Shown here piece by piece: positions 43,315-53,895 of a stretch of 64,000 bases of DNA. Where the stretch lies: the NCBI GenBank assembly GCA_963801715.1, contig CAWDGB010000007.1:1-64000 (forward strand). The letters are read 5' to 3'. This stretch comes from CAVVJA01 sp963801715. Its GTDB lineage: Bacteria; Actinomycetota; Actinomycetes; Mycobacteriales; Jatrophihabitantaceae. The position numbers and the translations under genes are program-made. The notes under the pieces are model-generated. The model made no database searches and was not told the origin of the DNA. It saw only the letters and a program-made list of their open reading frames with translations. Position 1 is the first letter of the stretch, and each line of letters starts with the position of its first letter.

Positions 43315-43439
43315 GCACCGTGGCGCCGTGTTCGGCGAGCTTGACGGCGTCTCGCCCGAGCTTGATCAGCAGCGCTGGTGTAGCCGGCCTCTTTTCGAGT
43401 GGGGCCCCGGTGCTGGCGGAGCCGTCTTGAGACACGGCC

Positions 43440-43810
43440 CGAGTGTGTGTTCCGGCCGGAGATGGCGCCGGGAGCCGCCGGAGGGCCCGACCTGTTCATC
43501 AAGATCGAGGAGTTCCACCGGACCTTCTGCGCCGACTTGCCCAGCGGACCTCGCGGCGACGATGGCAGTGAGCCAACGCCCGCTAAGCCTGGCCGCCCTG
43601 ACCGAGAAGGCCACGGTGGCCGGATGGAAGGACCTCCCCTCGTGGTACTTGGTGTCGGCGCAGGACAACGCCATCCCCCCCGACGCCGAACGGTTCATGG
43701 CGAGGCGGGCCGAGGCAGTAGCCGAGTCGGTGGACGGCTCCCACGCCGCGTTCATCGCCCAGCCCGACGTCGCAGCCGACCTCATCCTCGAGGCCGTCGC
43801 CGCCGCCTAG
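43440..43810 (+). pseudogene. Alpha/beta hydrolase C-terminal fragment
   Basis: LFIKIEEFHRTFCADLP continues after one shift as LAATMAVSQRPLSLAALTEK, LPSWYLVSAQDNAIPPDAER and GSHAAFIAQPDVAADLILEA, paralogous to the C-terminal half of the secreted hydrolase at 47700. It keeps the catalytic Asp and His but lacks the Ser half. Confidence 0.7.
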
Positions 43811-43812
43811 CC

Positions 43813-43842
43813 GCGGGCGATTGCGGGCGATTGCGGGCGATG
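43813..43842. repeat. Three 10-bp tandem repeats
   Basis: GCGGGCGATT is repeated three times right after the hydrolase stop codon. Confidence 0.7.
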
Positions 43843-43906
43843 CGAGGACCCGTTGGCGACCCGCCCTCGAGCGGAGCCCCCGCAGTCACAATCTGGAGGA
43901 TGACCC

Positions 43907-44329
43907 ATGCCGATGATCGACGTCTACGCGAGCGAAGCGACGTTCGCCCATCCTCACACCTGGCCAGGGACCTCGCGGGTGCGGTGATGCGGTGGGAGCA
44001 GGGTGCGCGACATCTTGCTCTTCCGGAAGAACACCGCCGCCTTCGTGCACCAGATGGCGCCAGCCACGATCTCCAATATGGATGGCGAGAGTGACTACGT
44101 CCGCGTAGAAGTGCTGACCCCCGTTGGCGTGCTCGACCGGGAGAAGCAACTCGGTGTGGTGAAGGAGTTGACGGAGATCGTCGCTGCTGCCGCTGCAGAC
44201 CCTTCCGTCTCCCAGTGAACGTGGGTCTTGATCACCGAGTCACCCGAAGGTGGTTGGGATATCGGCGGCCACGCGAACACCGGGGCCGACATCGCAGACG
44301 CAGTCCGACGTGAACTCGCCGGCCCGTGA
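43907..44329 (+). pseudogene. Tautomerase-family protein, frameshifts and nonsense codon
   Basis: GGAGG precedes ATG 43907 (MPMIDVYASEATFA). The next part, LARDLAGAVMRWEQ, is out of frame. DILLFRKNTAAFVHQMAP, YVRVEVLTPVGVLDREKQLG and VVKELTEIVAAAAADPS then run in one frame to an internal TGA at 44216-44218. In the same frame TWVLITESPEGGWDIGGHAN continues to the true end at 44329. It is a ~140-residue tautomerase-like protein with two shifts and one premature stop. Confidence 0.7.
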
Positions 44330-44470
44330 ACGCGCCCGCAGTACGCACTTTCGAGGCATGTCCTCGTCATCACCTCGCCCACGTGGGTAGGCCCGCCCGC
44401 GGCCTACCATGTCCGGGAGCCACTAATCGCGAGGCCCGCAGCCTGGTCTGAGCCCTGGGGGTATGGCGCG

Positions 44471-47275
44471 ATGGATAGAAGGGCCGCTCTGCCCCTCCGA
44501 GGCCGGCAGGAAGAGCTCTCCCGCGTGCAGACACGGCTGGAGGAAGTCCGGTCCGGGGTCGGCGCGGTCGTGGTGATCGAGGGCCGCGCCGGACTGGGGA
44601 AGACCAGGCTCCTTGACGCCTGTGCCTCACTGGCCTCCGGCATGTCCTTCCGCGTGGGCCGGGGCGTGGCCGAGCCGGGCCGCAGCGTGGTGGACCTGGA
44701 GGCCCTACTCGACGCCATGTTCGACGGTACGGACCCACTTGTGGCCCGACATGCGCTCTCCAGCTTGCACACCTCACCTGAGCAGACGTTCTGGCTTCTG
44801 CACGACCTGCAAGCGCTCCTCGAAGAAGCAGCGCTGGCCAACCCGTTGCTCATCTGCCTCGACGACCTCCAGTGGGCCGGCAGCAGTTTCGCCCTGGCGA
44901 TGCGACAGTTGCCGCAGCGGCTCGCCTCGCTGCCGGTGGCGTGGGTCATGGCCTTCCGCCCGAACCAGGGGCCTCCCGCGGCGATGGAGGCGAAGCAGGA
45001 ACTGCTCGAGGCGGGCGCGGAATTCATCAGCCTCGGACCGCTTGACCGTAAGGCCGTCGCCGATATTGCGGCCGACGTTCTCGGCGCGGAGCCGAACGAG
45101 CAACTGTTGGAGAAGGCGGAACGGGTGCACGGCAGCCCATTCCTTCTGGTCGAGTTCTTCCGCGGGCTGCAAGACGAAGGCATCGTGTCGGTTGCGTCGG
45201 GACGCGCAACCCTGCTCGACGACAGGGTGCCGCATCGGGTCACGGACAGCATTCAGCGGCGCCTCTCCAGGATGTCACCGGAGGCGGAACGCGTGGCCAC
45301 CGTCGCCGCTTCGCTCGGGCGACAGTTTTCTTTGGGCGACCTCGGACAGATGAGCGGGATCGCGCTCGCCGAGCTGCTGGAACCGGTCCGCGATCTGCTC
45401 AACGCCGACATCTTCACTGACGCCGACGACCACTTGGCGTTCGGCCATGACCTCATCCGGGAGGGTGCCAGGTCGAGTTCGCCCCCTGCCGTCCGTCGCG
45501 GCCTCGACCGTCAAGCGGTCGACGTCCTACTCGCTCGCGGAGTGCTGCCCGTCGAGGTCGCGCAGCAACTCGCCACGAGCGCGGAGCCTGGTGACGACAT
45601 AGCGATCGCGACCCTGCTGGAAGCGGCCAACACTCTCGGGGTCACCGACCCTTCGGCCGCGGCTGACCTCACCGCCAGGGCCCTCGACCTCGCTCCGGCC
45701 CACCACCCGCTCCGCGGCTCGTTGGTGGCGAGGCGCGCCATCTCGATGTTCGCGGCCGGGCTCGCAGACGACGCGCGCCGGTTCGCCGATACCGCGCTGC
45801 GCCAAAGCTTGCCGGCCGAAGAAGAGGCGCGGGTCCGCTGGACGATCGCGGGGATGTTCAACATCTCTCCAGACATCCGGGCGGACAATGCTCGGCGGGC
45901 GTTGGCCCTCCCCGAGCTCAGCGCTGAGACGCGTGCGCTGCTGTGGGCATCGCTGTTCCACAACCTGGTCGTCGCGGTGAGGACCGATGAGGCGCTCGCC
46001 GTGAGAGAGAAGGCCCGGCATGCCGTGGAGGCCACCGAGAGCAGCGCCGGGTCGTTCGCGCTCGAGGTCGCCGAATCCGGCCTGCAGTACCAACTCTCGC
46101 GCTTCGAGCGATCCCTCGATGTTCTCAACCGCGCTCAGCCGCTGTCGTTCCCGAACGAAGACGATGCCCGGCACCGTTTGGCGGACACCTTCCGCGCCTC
46201 GGAGCTCATCACGCTCGACCGGTTCGAAGAAGCCTTCCAAGTCGCAGACGAGAGCGTCGCCACAGCGCAACGCAACCGTCAGAACTGGGCGCTGGGGATG
46301 TCGGAAACGTGGAAGGGCCGGCAATTGCTCCAGCTCGGAAGGCTCAGCGACGCGGTGACGAGCCTGGAGGGCCGCTTCAGCCGGGGCGATGCCAACCGGA
46401 TCGTCGCGGTGCTTGAGGCGTCCTCGGTGGTCGCGCTCGGCAAGCTCAACATCCATCACGGTGACGACCGCGGTGTCCGGGAGGTCGCAGATATCGCAAC
46501 CGTGATGCTGAATGCGAGCACACCAGGAGTCCAGCGGCATGCGGCGTGGTGCCTCGCGCTATGTGCGATGTTCGAGGGAGACGCTCACGATGCACACCGA
46601 CGGCTCTGCGCGAGGGGCACAGATGAACGGTTGGCCATCTTCCCTCTCTTCCCGTTCGAGGCTGCGGATGACCCTCAGCTTGTCCGTATCGCCATGGCCG
46701 TCGGGGATGACGAATTGGCCCATCGGACAGCGGCTCAGGCGAAGCGACGGTCGGAACTGAACCCGGGAGTGAAGTCGTTGGAGGCGGTAGCAGCTCATGC
46801 ACGGGGGATCGCCACGGGGACTGTCAATGACGTCGAGACAGCGGTTCGCTTGTTCGCAGAAGGGAAGCGTCCGTTGGCCCTCGCGTCTGCCTTGGAGGAC
46901 CTGGGCCGGATGAAGGTGGACGCCGGAGCGATCAAGGACGGCACAAGCGCCTTCGATCGCGCGCTCACGATCACGACCAGCGCCGGTGCGAGCTGGGATG
47001 CGGCGAGACTTCGGCGTCGACTGAGAAGGCTCGGGGTAAGGCGCCGCGTCATCCCCGGCGAACGACAGACGACCGGCTGGGGAGCGCTCACGGCCGCGGA
47101 GTTGGCCGTTGCTGACTTGGCAGCGGAGGGCAGGACCAACAGAGAGATCGCCGAGAAGCTCTTCATCTCTCCCCACACCGTGAACACCCACCTGCGGCAC
47201 GTGTTCGAGAAGCTCGGTCTCCGATCCCGCCTAGCGCTCAGCAGAGCAGCAGGGCATCAGCGGCACTTGCCATGA
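44471..47275 (+). CDS. LuxR-family large ATPase regulator (LAL)
   Basis: The 934-residue regulator has an N-terminal AAA domain (LRGRQEELSRVQTRLEEVRS; Walker A IEGRAGLGKTRLL; Walker B PLLICLDDLQWAGS), a long helical TPR-like middle (residues ~330-850), and a C-terminal LuxR helix-turn-helix (LTAAELAVADLAAEGRTNRE; FISPHTVNTHLRHVFEKLGL). LAL proteins are ATP-dependent activators of catabolic or secondary-metabolic genes. The neighbouring secreted hydrolase (47700) is a plausible target. The frame is intact, which is notable in this decayed neighbourhood. Confidence 0.92.
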   Translation: MDRRAALPLRGRQEELSRVQTRLEEVRSGVGAVVVIEGRAGLGKTRLLDACASLASGMSFRVGRGVAEPGRSVVDLEALLDAMFDGTDPLVARHALSSLHTSPEQTFWLLHDLQALLEEAALANPLLICLDDLQWAGSSFALAMRQLPQRLASLPVAWVMAFRPNQGPPAAMEAKQELLEAGAEFISLGPLDRKAVADIAADVLGAEPNEQLLEKAERVHGSPFLLVEFFRGLQDEGIVSVASGRATLLDDRVPHRVTDSIQRRLSRMSPEAERVATVAASLGRQFSLGDLGQMSGIALAELLEPVRDLLNADIFTDADDHLAFGHDLIREGARSSSPPAVRRGLDRQAVDVLLARGVLPVEVAQQLATSAEPGDDIAIATLLEAANTLGVTDPSAAADLTARALDLAPAHHPLRGSLVARRAISMFAAGLADDARRFADTALRQSLPAEEEARVRWTIAGMFNISPDIRADNARRALALPELSAETRALLWASLFHNLVVAVRTDEALAVREKARHAVEATESSAGSFALEVAESGLQYQLSRFERSLDVLNRAQPLSFPNEDDARHRLADTFRASELITLDRFEEAFQVADESVATAQRNRQNWALGMSETWKGRQLLQLGRLSDAVTSLEGRFSRGDANRIVAVLEASSVVALGKLNIHHGDDRGVREVADIATVMLNASTPGVQRHAAWCLALCAMFEGDAHDAHRRLCARGTDERLAIFPLFPFEAADDPQLVRIAMAVGDDELAHRTAAQAKRRSELNPGVKSLEAVAAHARGIATGTVNDVETAVRLFAEGKRPLALASALEDLGRMKVDAGAIKDGTSAFDRALTITTSAGASWDAARLRRRLRRLGVRRRVIPGERQTTGWGALTAAELAVADLAAEGRTNREIAEKLFISPHTVNTHLRHVFEKLGLRSRLALSRAAGHQRHLP

Positions 47276-47699
47276 TGGCGGGCAGACCTTGAGGCAGTAG
47301 GCGTACCGCCGCGGTCGCGGGGCCTGGCGGTCTAGCGCCGGTAGGCGCTCGTCGGCCGCGTGCGCCAACCGAACGAGCCGCTCGAGGGCTGCCGCTGCCC
47401 TTGTGCGTCGGGTCGTGGCTGTTCGAAGTCCATCGCGTACCGACGATGGGCCACGCGTTCGAAGCTGGGCTGGAAGGGCCACCGCCGCCGAGCTAGCCGA
47501 GAGCTAGCCGCGGCTCACTTGGTGCGGTCGCCGCCTTGGCGTTCCGGCGAGTAGCTCACTCGCAGCCGTGGCGAGCGAGGGACCTGCGATGACGCCGATC
47601 GAGGCGGACGTTGACATATCGCACGGTCGGGCGATGTCGGGTCCGCGACAGCGCATCACTATCGCAGTGACCCAACACCTTCACATCGACCAAGGAGTG
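47276..47699. other. Upstream region of secreted hydrolase
   Basis: No gene is recognised. A TTGACA hexamer occurs at about 47609 (TTGACATATCGC), 90 bases before the hydrolase start, and may be a -35 box. CAAGGAGTG immediately precedes its ATG. Confidence 0.4.
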
Positions 47700-48527
47700 A
47701 TGATGAGACTCACGAAGCTCAGCCGCCGCGCAGCCGGGGGATTTGGGGCCCTCGGGTTGCTTAGCCTGCTCCTCACGTTCCCATTGAGCGCCGCCGGGGC
47801 CGCGCACGGCGATCCAAAGTCTGCGGGGCCCAAGCCCACGATCGTCCTCGTGCACGGCGGCTGGGCCGACGCGTCGAGCTGGAACGCCGTAACCCAGCGG
47901 CTGCAGGACGACGGCTACACCGTGATCGCCCCCGCAAACCCGCTACGCGGAGTCCAGACCGACTCCGCGTACCTGTCGAGTGTGCTCGCGACGATTACCG
48001 GCCCGATCGTCCTTGTCGGGCATTCCTACGGCGGTGTTCTGATCACGAATGCCGCCACCGGAAACCCGAACGTCAAGGCACTCGTGTACGTCGCCGCGTT
48101 CGCCCCAGACCTGGGAGAGACCGTCGGTCAGCTCTTGGCGATGAACCCCGGCAGCCAGGCCGCGCCACCCAACCTGACGTTCCGGCCCTATCCAGGCGGC
48201 GCTGACGTCTACATCACGCCCAGCGCCTTCCGCAAGGTGTTCTGCGCCGACCTGCCCGCCAAGACCGCTGCCGTGATGGCCGCTAACCAACGTCCTATTG
48301 AGGCCGCGGCGCTGGGTGAGCCATCTGGCGAGCCCGCCTGGAAGACGATCCCATCCTGGTATCTGGTGGCGAGCAACGATCAAGCGATCCCACCGGCGAC
48401 GGAGCGGTTCATGGCCAAGCGGGCTGGCGTGACGACCGTTGAAATCGCGTCGTCGCACGTCGCCATGATCTCCCACCCCGGCGCGGTCACCGACCTCATC
48501 CTCGCTGCCGCCCATGCGGTGGACTGA
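47700..48527 (+). CDS. Secreted alpha/beta hydrolase
   Basis: The 275-residue protein has a signal peptide (basic start MMRLTKLSRRAAG, hydrophobic GALGLLSLLLTFPLSAAGAA) and a hydrolase domain: TIVLVHGGWADASSWNAVTQ, nucleophile elbow VLVGHSYGGVLI, catalytic Asp in YLVASNDQAIPPATER and His in IASSHVAMISHP. It belongs to the EstC/HNL-like group whose members act on small esters. Two decayed paralogues occur in the window (43440-43810 and 60046-60605). The double ATG follows CAAGGAGTG. Confidence 0.88.
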   Translation: MMRLTKLSRRAAGGFGALGLLSLLLTFPLSAAGAAHGDPKSAGPKPTIVLVHGGWADASSWNAVTQRLQDDGYTVIAPANPLRGVQTDSAYLSSVLATITGPIVLVGHSYGGVLITNAATGNPNVKALVYVAAFAPDLGETVGQLLAMNPGSQAAPPNLTFRPYPGGADVYITPSAFRKVFCADLPAKTAAVMAANQRPIEAAALGEPSGEPAWKTIPSWYLVASNDQAIPPATERFMAKRAGVTTVEIASSHVAMISHPGAVTDLILAAAHAVD

Positions 48528-48683
48528 GCCGGTCCTCTGGTTCCGGGTGACCGCCTGACGAGTTCTACAACCCTTAGCGCCCGACTAGGTCGCTGGTCGC
48601 AACCGCGGCCTCGTCGGGCGGACACGGACCGTGTAGCCGGCGGCCTAGTCGATGTCAGAAGTGCTTCCCACGGAGGTAATGCA

Positions 48684-49584
48684 ATGAGGGCTATACAGGC
48701 CGTTGGACGCGGCGGCTACGAGGCGTTGCACGCGGTCGACATTCCCCAGCCACAGCGTCAAGCCGGTCACGCCCTTGTGCGGGTGACCTCAGCGGGAGTG
48801 ACCTCGCTGGACCGCACCGTCCTCATCGGCTTGCATCCGCGCGCCAAGAAGTCTCCGCTCGTGCCCGGCAACGAGGGTGCAGGTGTCGTCATGGAGGATC
48901 CTTCGGGCCGCTTCTCCGCTGGCGAACGGGTGCTGTTCTTCGCCGGCGCTGGTGGTGTCACCTGGGACGGCACTTTCGCCGAGATCACCTCGGTCCGTGC
49001 GGGAACCTTGCGGGCCTGCCCGGCGAGATTCCAGATGACATCGCAGGCGGTCTCCTGGTGGCCTACCTGAGCGCGTTCTTGGCGCTTCGTCAGGCCGGCT
49101 TTCAGGAGGGGCAATCGGTCTTGGCGCCCGGCATTGGCGGAAGCGTTGGTAACGCGACTCTTAATGTGGCAAGTGCGTTCCGGGCGTCGCAGTTGGTGTC
49201 AACGGCTGGAAGCTCGGCGAAGGAGTCCGCCGCCGCCGATGGCGGACTGCGTCAGGTCGACATTGTCAACCTCGAGCGTGAGAACCTCGCCGACGGGCTG
49301 GCTCGGCTCGCTCCTGGCGGCTTCGACGTCGTGATTGATGCGCTCGGGGGCCACTCACGGGACAGGCGGTGGGCGGCCTGCCGCGCGGTGGCCGTTCGGT
49401 GGTGATGGGCTACGCGGCGGGCAACCAGACGACGATGTGTGTCACCGATCTGGTGTGGAAGCTGGCCCACATAAGCGGGTTCTCCCTGTTCGCAGCGTCA
49501 GCTGAGGAGGCATCTCAGCGCATGGGTGACGAACCTTCGCGCGGCAGCGTCATCGCGGCGCAGCGAATATCGGAACGTCGATGA
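48684..49584 (+). pseudogene. Quinone-reductase-like dehydrogenase, frameshifted
   Basis: MRAIQAVGRGGYEALHAVDI and VPGNEGAGVVMEDPSGRFSA open a medium-chain dehydrogenase. Near 49015 the frame shifts to EIPDDIAGGLLVAYLSAFLA and VLAPGIGGSVGNATLNVASA. Near 49370 it shifts again to GGRSVVMGYAAGNQTTMCVT. Joined, it is a ~300-residue QOR-type enzyme. ACGGAGGT precedes the ATG. Confidence 0.72.
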
Positions 49585-49906
49585 TCTGGCCGTCTTGATC
49601 GATCGCGCGCGGTACAGGTAAGTCCAGCGCCCGGCGATCTTGAGCCTAGGTCTCATCGACGGACCAGCGATCACCACTCGCGTGCCGGGCGGAGCAGGCG
49701 GCGTCGATGAACTCGGCCGGGAAGGTCTGCACCCGGCGGTGGATCGTCACGTGATCCACCTCGATGCCGCGCTCGGCGAGCAGTTCCTCCACGTCGCGGG
49801 AAGACAGGCCGCAGCAGATACCAGCGCAGCACCCGACCGCGATCACCTCACGCGGAAACCGATAGCCAGCTGGCGCAGAAGACGAGATCGACCTCGGGCT
49901 GATCAC
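49585..49906 (-). pseudogene. IS6-family transposase N-terminal fragment
   Basis: YRFPREVIAVGCCAGICCGL, SSRDVEELLAERGIEVDHVT and FPAEFIDAACSARHASGDRW-SVDET match the start of IS6-type transposases through the first catalytic Asp. After a shift LKIAGRWTYLYRA follows, then homology ends. Terminal repeats are not seen. Confidence 0.75.
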
Positions 49907-50143
49907 CGCCGCAGAGTCCCCGACGTCGGCCGGAGAGCATCAACGCAACAACCACTCCGCTACGGTGACAAGCCCTCCTGCGTGCTGGTCGATGCATCGA
50001 GGTTGACAAATGCTCGCGCACCTAAGCGGAAACAACGGCTCGGGATGTGTCAGCACAGCGGCACACCTACCCGGTGGTGCTGCGAGATGTGTTCTGTAAT
50101 GCTCCCCAGGGACGTCTGGCCGGCGAGCAGCGGGAGTACGGCT

Positions 50144-50587
50144 TTGAGACTCGAACATCTGTACCGGATTCGCTTCACCTATCCGGAGAGTTGGGTGGTC
50201 GAGCTCGAGGGCGGGTGGGAGCAGCACCTGTTTCTCGCTGAGGGCCGCTGCGAGGGTCCTATCAGTGGTCGCTTCCGGGGCGCGAACTTCCCGCATCGCC
50301 GAACCGCAGTCGGGCCGTTCCGTCCTGACTTTCGTGCTGCTATCGATACCGACGACGGCGCGATAATCCTGGTCGAGTGGCACGGATATGGCCGCGCCTA
50401 CCCACCGGGCCGACGGCAGATCGTTGGCTGCGTCTTTCATCTCAGCGACAGCGAACGCTACCGCCGCCTCAACGACGTCGTGTGCGTGTGTGTAGGCGAG
50501 GTCCGCGCGCCGGACGATCCGAACCAGGACAGCTCCGACCTTGTGATCGACGTTGCTGAACTTATCTGGGAACCAATCGCCGAGTGA
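50144..50587 (+). CDS. DUF3237-like protein
   Basis: The 147-residue protein reads LRLEHLYRIRFTYPESWVVE, CEGPISGRFRGANFPHRRTA, AAIDTDDGAIILVEWHGYGR and FHLSDSERYRRLNDVVCVCV, the blocks of DUF3237, a beta-barrel family of unknown function. The TTG start is preferred because GGGAG lies 9 bases upstream and homology begins there. ATG 50099 is an alternative. Confidence 0.75.
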   Translation: MRLEHLYRIRFTYPESWVVELEGGWEQHLFLAEGRCEGPISGRFRGANFPHRRTAVGPFRPDFRAAIDTDDGAIILVEWHGYGRAYPPGRRQIVGCVFHLSDSERYRRLNDVVCVCVGEVRAPDDPNQDSSDLVIDVAELIWEPIAE

Positions 50588-51167
50588 CGACGCGTCACGT
50601 CCCCTGCTCCAATCAGGCCACGATGACCCGGGAGAACGGCCCACCTCGACAGATACGGACATTGCCGCGACTCAGACGACGACAGATTTCTGCATCTGTG
50701 CATGACTCATTGCGGCATCGCCCACGAATTGCTGTCCATATCGGACGGTGCGGTGTTATGGCGTAGTGGCTTGAGGTCGCTTATGTTGGCTGGTGCCGGC
50801 CTGAACTGGGGTCAAATTTGGGTCGAAGGAATCTCGATCTTTTGCAGCAAGATCGTTTCCCAATCGTCTTCCAGGCTGGGCGAATCTCGGCGAAGCGCTC
50901 CACGATGCCTGGGTGATCCACCGCCGGCAAGCCATGCCAGGACGGGGGATTACCTGCCGGCGACTGATCTCCGGTTGGCTGGACTACCGCCGGATCCTGA
51001 TCAGCGCAGGCGGGTGGTCGCCTTCCACGCCGTGGAGGCTCACCCGCGACGGTTCCGTCCAATGGTGGGTATGGAGATCGACGTCGAGGGAGCGGACCAG
51101 GACGAGTAGTGATGACAGCGGTGCCGCGACTGGAGGGTGACTGGCGCGCTCGGCATTCTGTTGGGTG
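50588..51167. other. 580-bp stretch without recognisable gene
   Basis: Short frames on both strands, no domain recognised. Confidence 0.4.
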
Positions 51168-52227
51168 TTACCTGTGGGCGAGACCGGACAGTTGCCTGCG
51201 ATCCGTCGGGGTACGGCGGGGAACATGCCCGTGAGGCTGAGGGCGGTGTTGCGCAGTGATCGCAGCCCAGCCGGCATGGTGGCCAGGCGGGTCAAGCGGT
51301 GGGCGGTGCGGACGACGTCCTGGGCCACCGGTCGGCGGGATTCCTGGTAGCGGTCCATGGCGGTGGAGTCGCCGTTCCGGGCGCGTAGCAGCGCGTCGGC
51401 GAGAGCGGTGGCGTCCTGGATGCCGGTGTTCATGCCCTGACCGCCCGCCGGGCTGTGGACGTGGGCCGCGTCGCCGGCGAGAACGATGCGGCCGGCGCAC
51501 TAGGTGTCGGCGATCGGGTGTGGTGCACCCGGAAGCGTGAGCCCCACGCGATGCTCTGCACGACCGCAGGCCGGTGCCGCGCTCCGCGCGCGTCGAGGAG
51601 GGTCTGGGCGTGGCGCATGGTGGGTTGCTCAGGTGCGGAATCCAAGTGGCGACGATGCCATGGATGTCGTCAGGCAGTGGGGCGAGAACGAGCATCCCGG
51701 CGGGGGAGAAGTAAAGGATCACCTCGTCCCGGGGGCGCCAGATTGCGGGGTGACGTCGGCCAGGAGGAAGGACTCGGGGTAAGCCGCGCCGCCAGACGCG
51801 ATGCCGGTGTGTTCGCGGACGGTGCATGCATGCCGTCGACACCGACGACCCAGTTGGCGGTGATGGTGGCGCCGTCGGCGAAGGTGGCGGTGGCCAGGGC
51901 GTCCGTCTGGGTCAGACCGGTGAGACGGGTTGGCCGGTGGACGGGCACGCCGAGGTCGGTGAGCCTGCGCAGCAGCACAGCCTCGGGTGGTCGCTTGGGA
52001 CATCATCAGGGTGTAGGGGTAGCTGGTCGGCAAGTCGGCGAAGCCGATGGTCATTAGCGCACGGTCGCGGTCGCGGATGGTGAACCGGGTGGCCCGGAGC
52101 CCCTCGCTGATGAGCGGGTCGGCGATGTTGAGAGGGTGGAGCACCTCGAGCGTTCGGGCATGGACGACGGCGGCCCGTGAGGAGTTGGCTCTGTGCGGCA
52201 GGGCGTCGATGATCGTGCAGGGCACGC
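51168..52227 (-). pseudogene. FAD-dependent monooxygenase, main part, split by IS1380
   Basis: Beginning right at the IS end, the minus strand reads VPCTIIDALPHRANSSRAAV, VHARTLEVLHPLNIADPLIS, then in other frames GVPVHRPTRLTGLTQTDALA, WVVGVDGMHA, MNTGIQDATALADALLRARN and the final SGLAHR at 51168. These are blocks of PheA/TfdB-type aromatic hydroxylases, including the GD-like region (partly destroyed). The missing FAD-binding N-terminus lies at 53896 beyond the insertion. Several frameshifts are also present. Confidence 0.75.
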
Positions 52228-53895
52228 CCTAGCCTCGATATTTCGCGCTGCCGGCAGATGATCTTGTTGGTGGGGGTGGGATTGATGGCGTGGTGTTGGC
52301 GGTCTTGATCGCCGGCGCTGTGGACGCCGGTTGTCCAGTCCTGGTTGTCTCGGTGAGGGGCTTGGTTTCAGGCGGTGTGCAGAGCGGTCCAGCCGGTGTC
52401 GATGAGATGGCGCCAAGGCCAGCCGCGCGGTAGTCGTAGCCGTCGTCGTCGGCCTGAGTGCACGATGCGGCCGGCGACGGCGAGGATCCGGAATCGGAGC
52501 CGTTTGGGTTCCCACCTTCGGGCGGGCTCGTGTTCGGTCCAGGCAAGGACCTGGGTCCAGGCGAGGAGATCGGCGGCGAGCGCGACGAGTTCGACCCAGA
52601 TCCGGTTGTGGGCGAAGCCGTGGAAGGGCAGGTTGCGTAGCCCGGTGTCTTTGAGGGCGCGGATGCGGTCCTCGCAGCGGGCGCGTTGGCGATGTCGGAC
52701 CTCGAGGACGGGCAGGGTCCAGCCGGGTCCGCGGGTGTTGGTGGCGAAGCAGGTGATGCGCCAGCCGTTGTGGTCGGTCAGCCGCAGTTGCGCGCCCGGA
52801 TGAGGCCGCTCTCGGCGGGCGATGACCCGCATTCCCACGGGCCATTGCTGCGGTCCCGGCCGGCTCGTTTTGATGGTCGGTGACGGCATCCACCCGGTTA
52901 GTTCGGCGACTTGGGCGCTATCGCGTGGTTCGCCGTCACGATTGAGCGCGGCACGCCATGCCTGCTCGGGTATCGCCTCAATCGCCGCTTTGACGGTGTC
53001 TTGGGCTTGGAACCCGATCGAGTACTCCAGTCCGAGCTCGGTGACGCGGTGCAAGAACACCTTCGAACAGGCGCCGGTGTCGGCGCGGACCAGCACCTGG
53101 CCGCGTTCGGGCTCGGGGAGCTGAACAAGCGCGTTGTCCAGCGTCGCGATGTGGTCGGCACTGTTCCATGGGGAGGCCTTTCCGGGCCGCAGATCGATCG
53201 TGAGGGTCTCGCCGCTGCCATGCTCGCCATGGTCGACGAACGCACACATCGGCGCGAACCCGAACCCGCGTTTGAACGTCGGCTCGGCACCTTGCTTGTC
53301 CGAGTGCGCAGTCACCAGCGTGGCATCGATATCGACGATCACCTGACCGTCGGCCCGGCGCTCGAGCGTCCCGCCCAGCGGCCGGCGCTGCGACCACAGC
53401 ACAGCCCGGGCTCGGGCCCGGGCCTGCCGGATCGCGCTGACCGCGGCGTCCACGTCCGCAGCGAGGGTCGCGAACAGCCGTGACACGGTCGGATCGGAGG
53501 CGACCGAGCCGAACAGCTGCGGCTGGGCGCGGACCGCGGCGAGATCGGCGAGGCAGTCGCCGCCGAGCGCGACCGCCGTCGCGATATCGAGCAGCACCTT
53601 GCCCGGGTCGTGAACAGCCAGCGGCGAACGCCACCGCGCCAGCGCGCCCGACAGACCGCGATCAAGCCCCACGACCCGAACCGTCTCCCGCAACAACAAC
53701 GCGCCCGAGGACGAGACCAGCGAGTCCCGGACAGGATCGAGAACAAGACTCGCAGTCGGGTTACCCTTCACCTACGGAGTGCCTTCCAGCCGGTGACCTT
53801 GAGACGTCGCAATCCCAAGAATCCCCCGCAGGACAGGCACTTCCGTGCTTCACACGCCGTGACCACCACCCACGACATGAAATCCCGAGGCTAGG
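52228..53895 (-). mobile_element. IS1380-family insertion sequence
   Basis: A ~1.67-kb element with terminal inverted repeats CCTAGCCTCGATATTTC (left) and CCTAGCCTCGGGATTTC (right, read inward), the form known for IS1380 elements, and one intact transposase. No clean target duplication is visible. It interrupts a FAD-monooxygenase gene. Confidence 0.87.
52368..53771 (-). CDS. IS1380-family transposase
   Basis: The 467-residue transposase is intact: GLDRGLSGALARWRSPLAVH and VASDPTVSRLFATLAADVDA at the N-terminus, catalytic Asp in GQVIVDIDATLVTAHSDKQG, second acidic block in GQVLVRADTGACSKVFLHRV, and the C-terminal RARCEDRIRALKDTGLRNLP with the catalytic Glu and HGFAHNRIWVELVALAADLL. This order is typical of IS1380. 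The intact frame contrasts with other mobile remnants and suggests a recent insertion. Confidence 0.9.
   Translation of the reverse strand: MKGNPTASLVLDPVRDSLVSSSGALLLRETVRVVGLDRGLSGALARWRSPLAVHDPGKVLLDIATAVALGGDCLADLAAVRAQPQLFGSVASDPTVSRLFATLAADVDAAVSAIRQARARARAVLWSQRRPLGGTLERRADGQVIVDIDATLVTAHSDKQGAEPTFKRGFGFAPMCAFVDHGEHGSGETLTIDLRPGKASPWNSADHIATLDNALVQLPEPERGQVLVRADTGACSKVFLHRVTELGLEYSIGFQAQDTVKAAIEAIPEQAWRAALNRDGEPRDSAQVAELTGWMPSPTIKTSRPGPQQWPVGMRVIARRERPHPGAQLRLTDHNGWRITCFATNTRGPGWTLPVLEVRHRQRARCEDRIRALKDTGLRNLPFHGFAHNRIWVELVALAADLLAWTQVLAWTEHEPARRWEPKRLRFRILAVAGRIVHSGRRRRLRLPRGWPWRHLIDTGWTALHTA

Noticed and set aside
44216..44218. In-frame TGA in the tautomerase as a selenocysteine codon
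   Set aside because: The gene also has two frameshifts, no stem-loop or selenoprotein context is apparent, and the position is not a catalytic Cys in the family as I know it.
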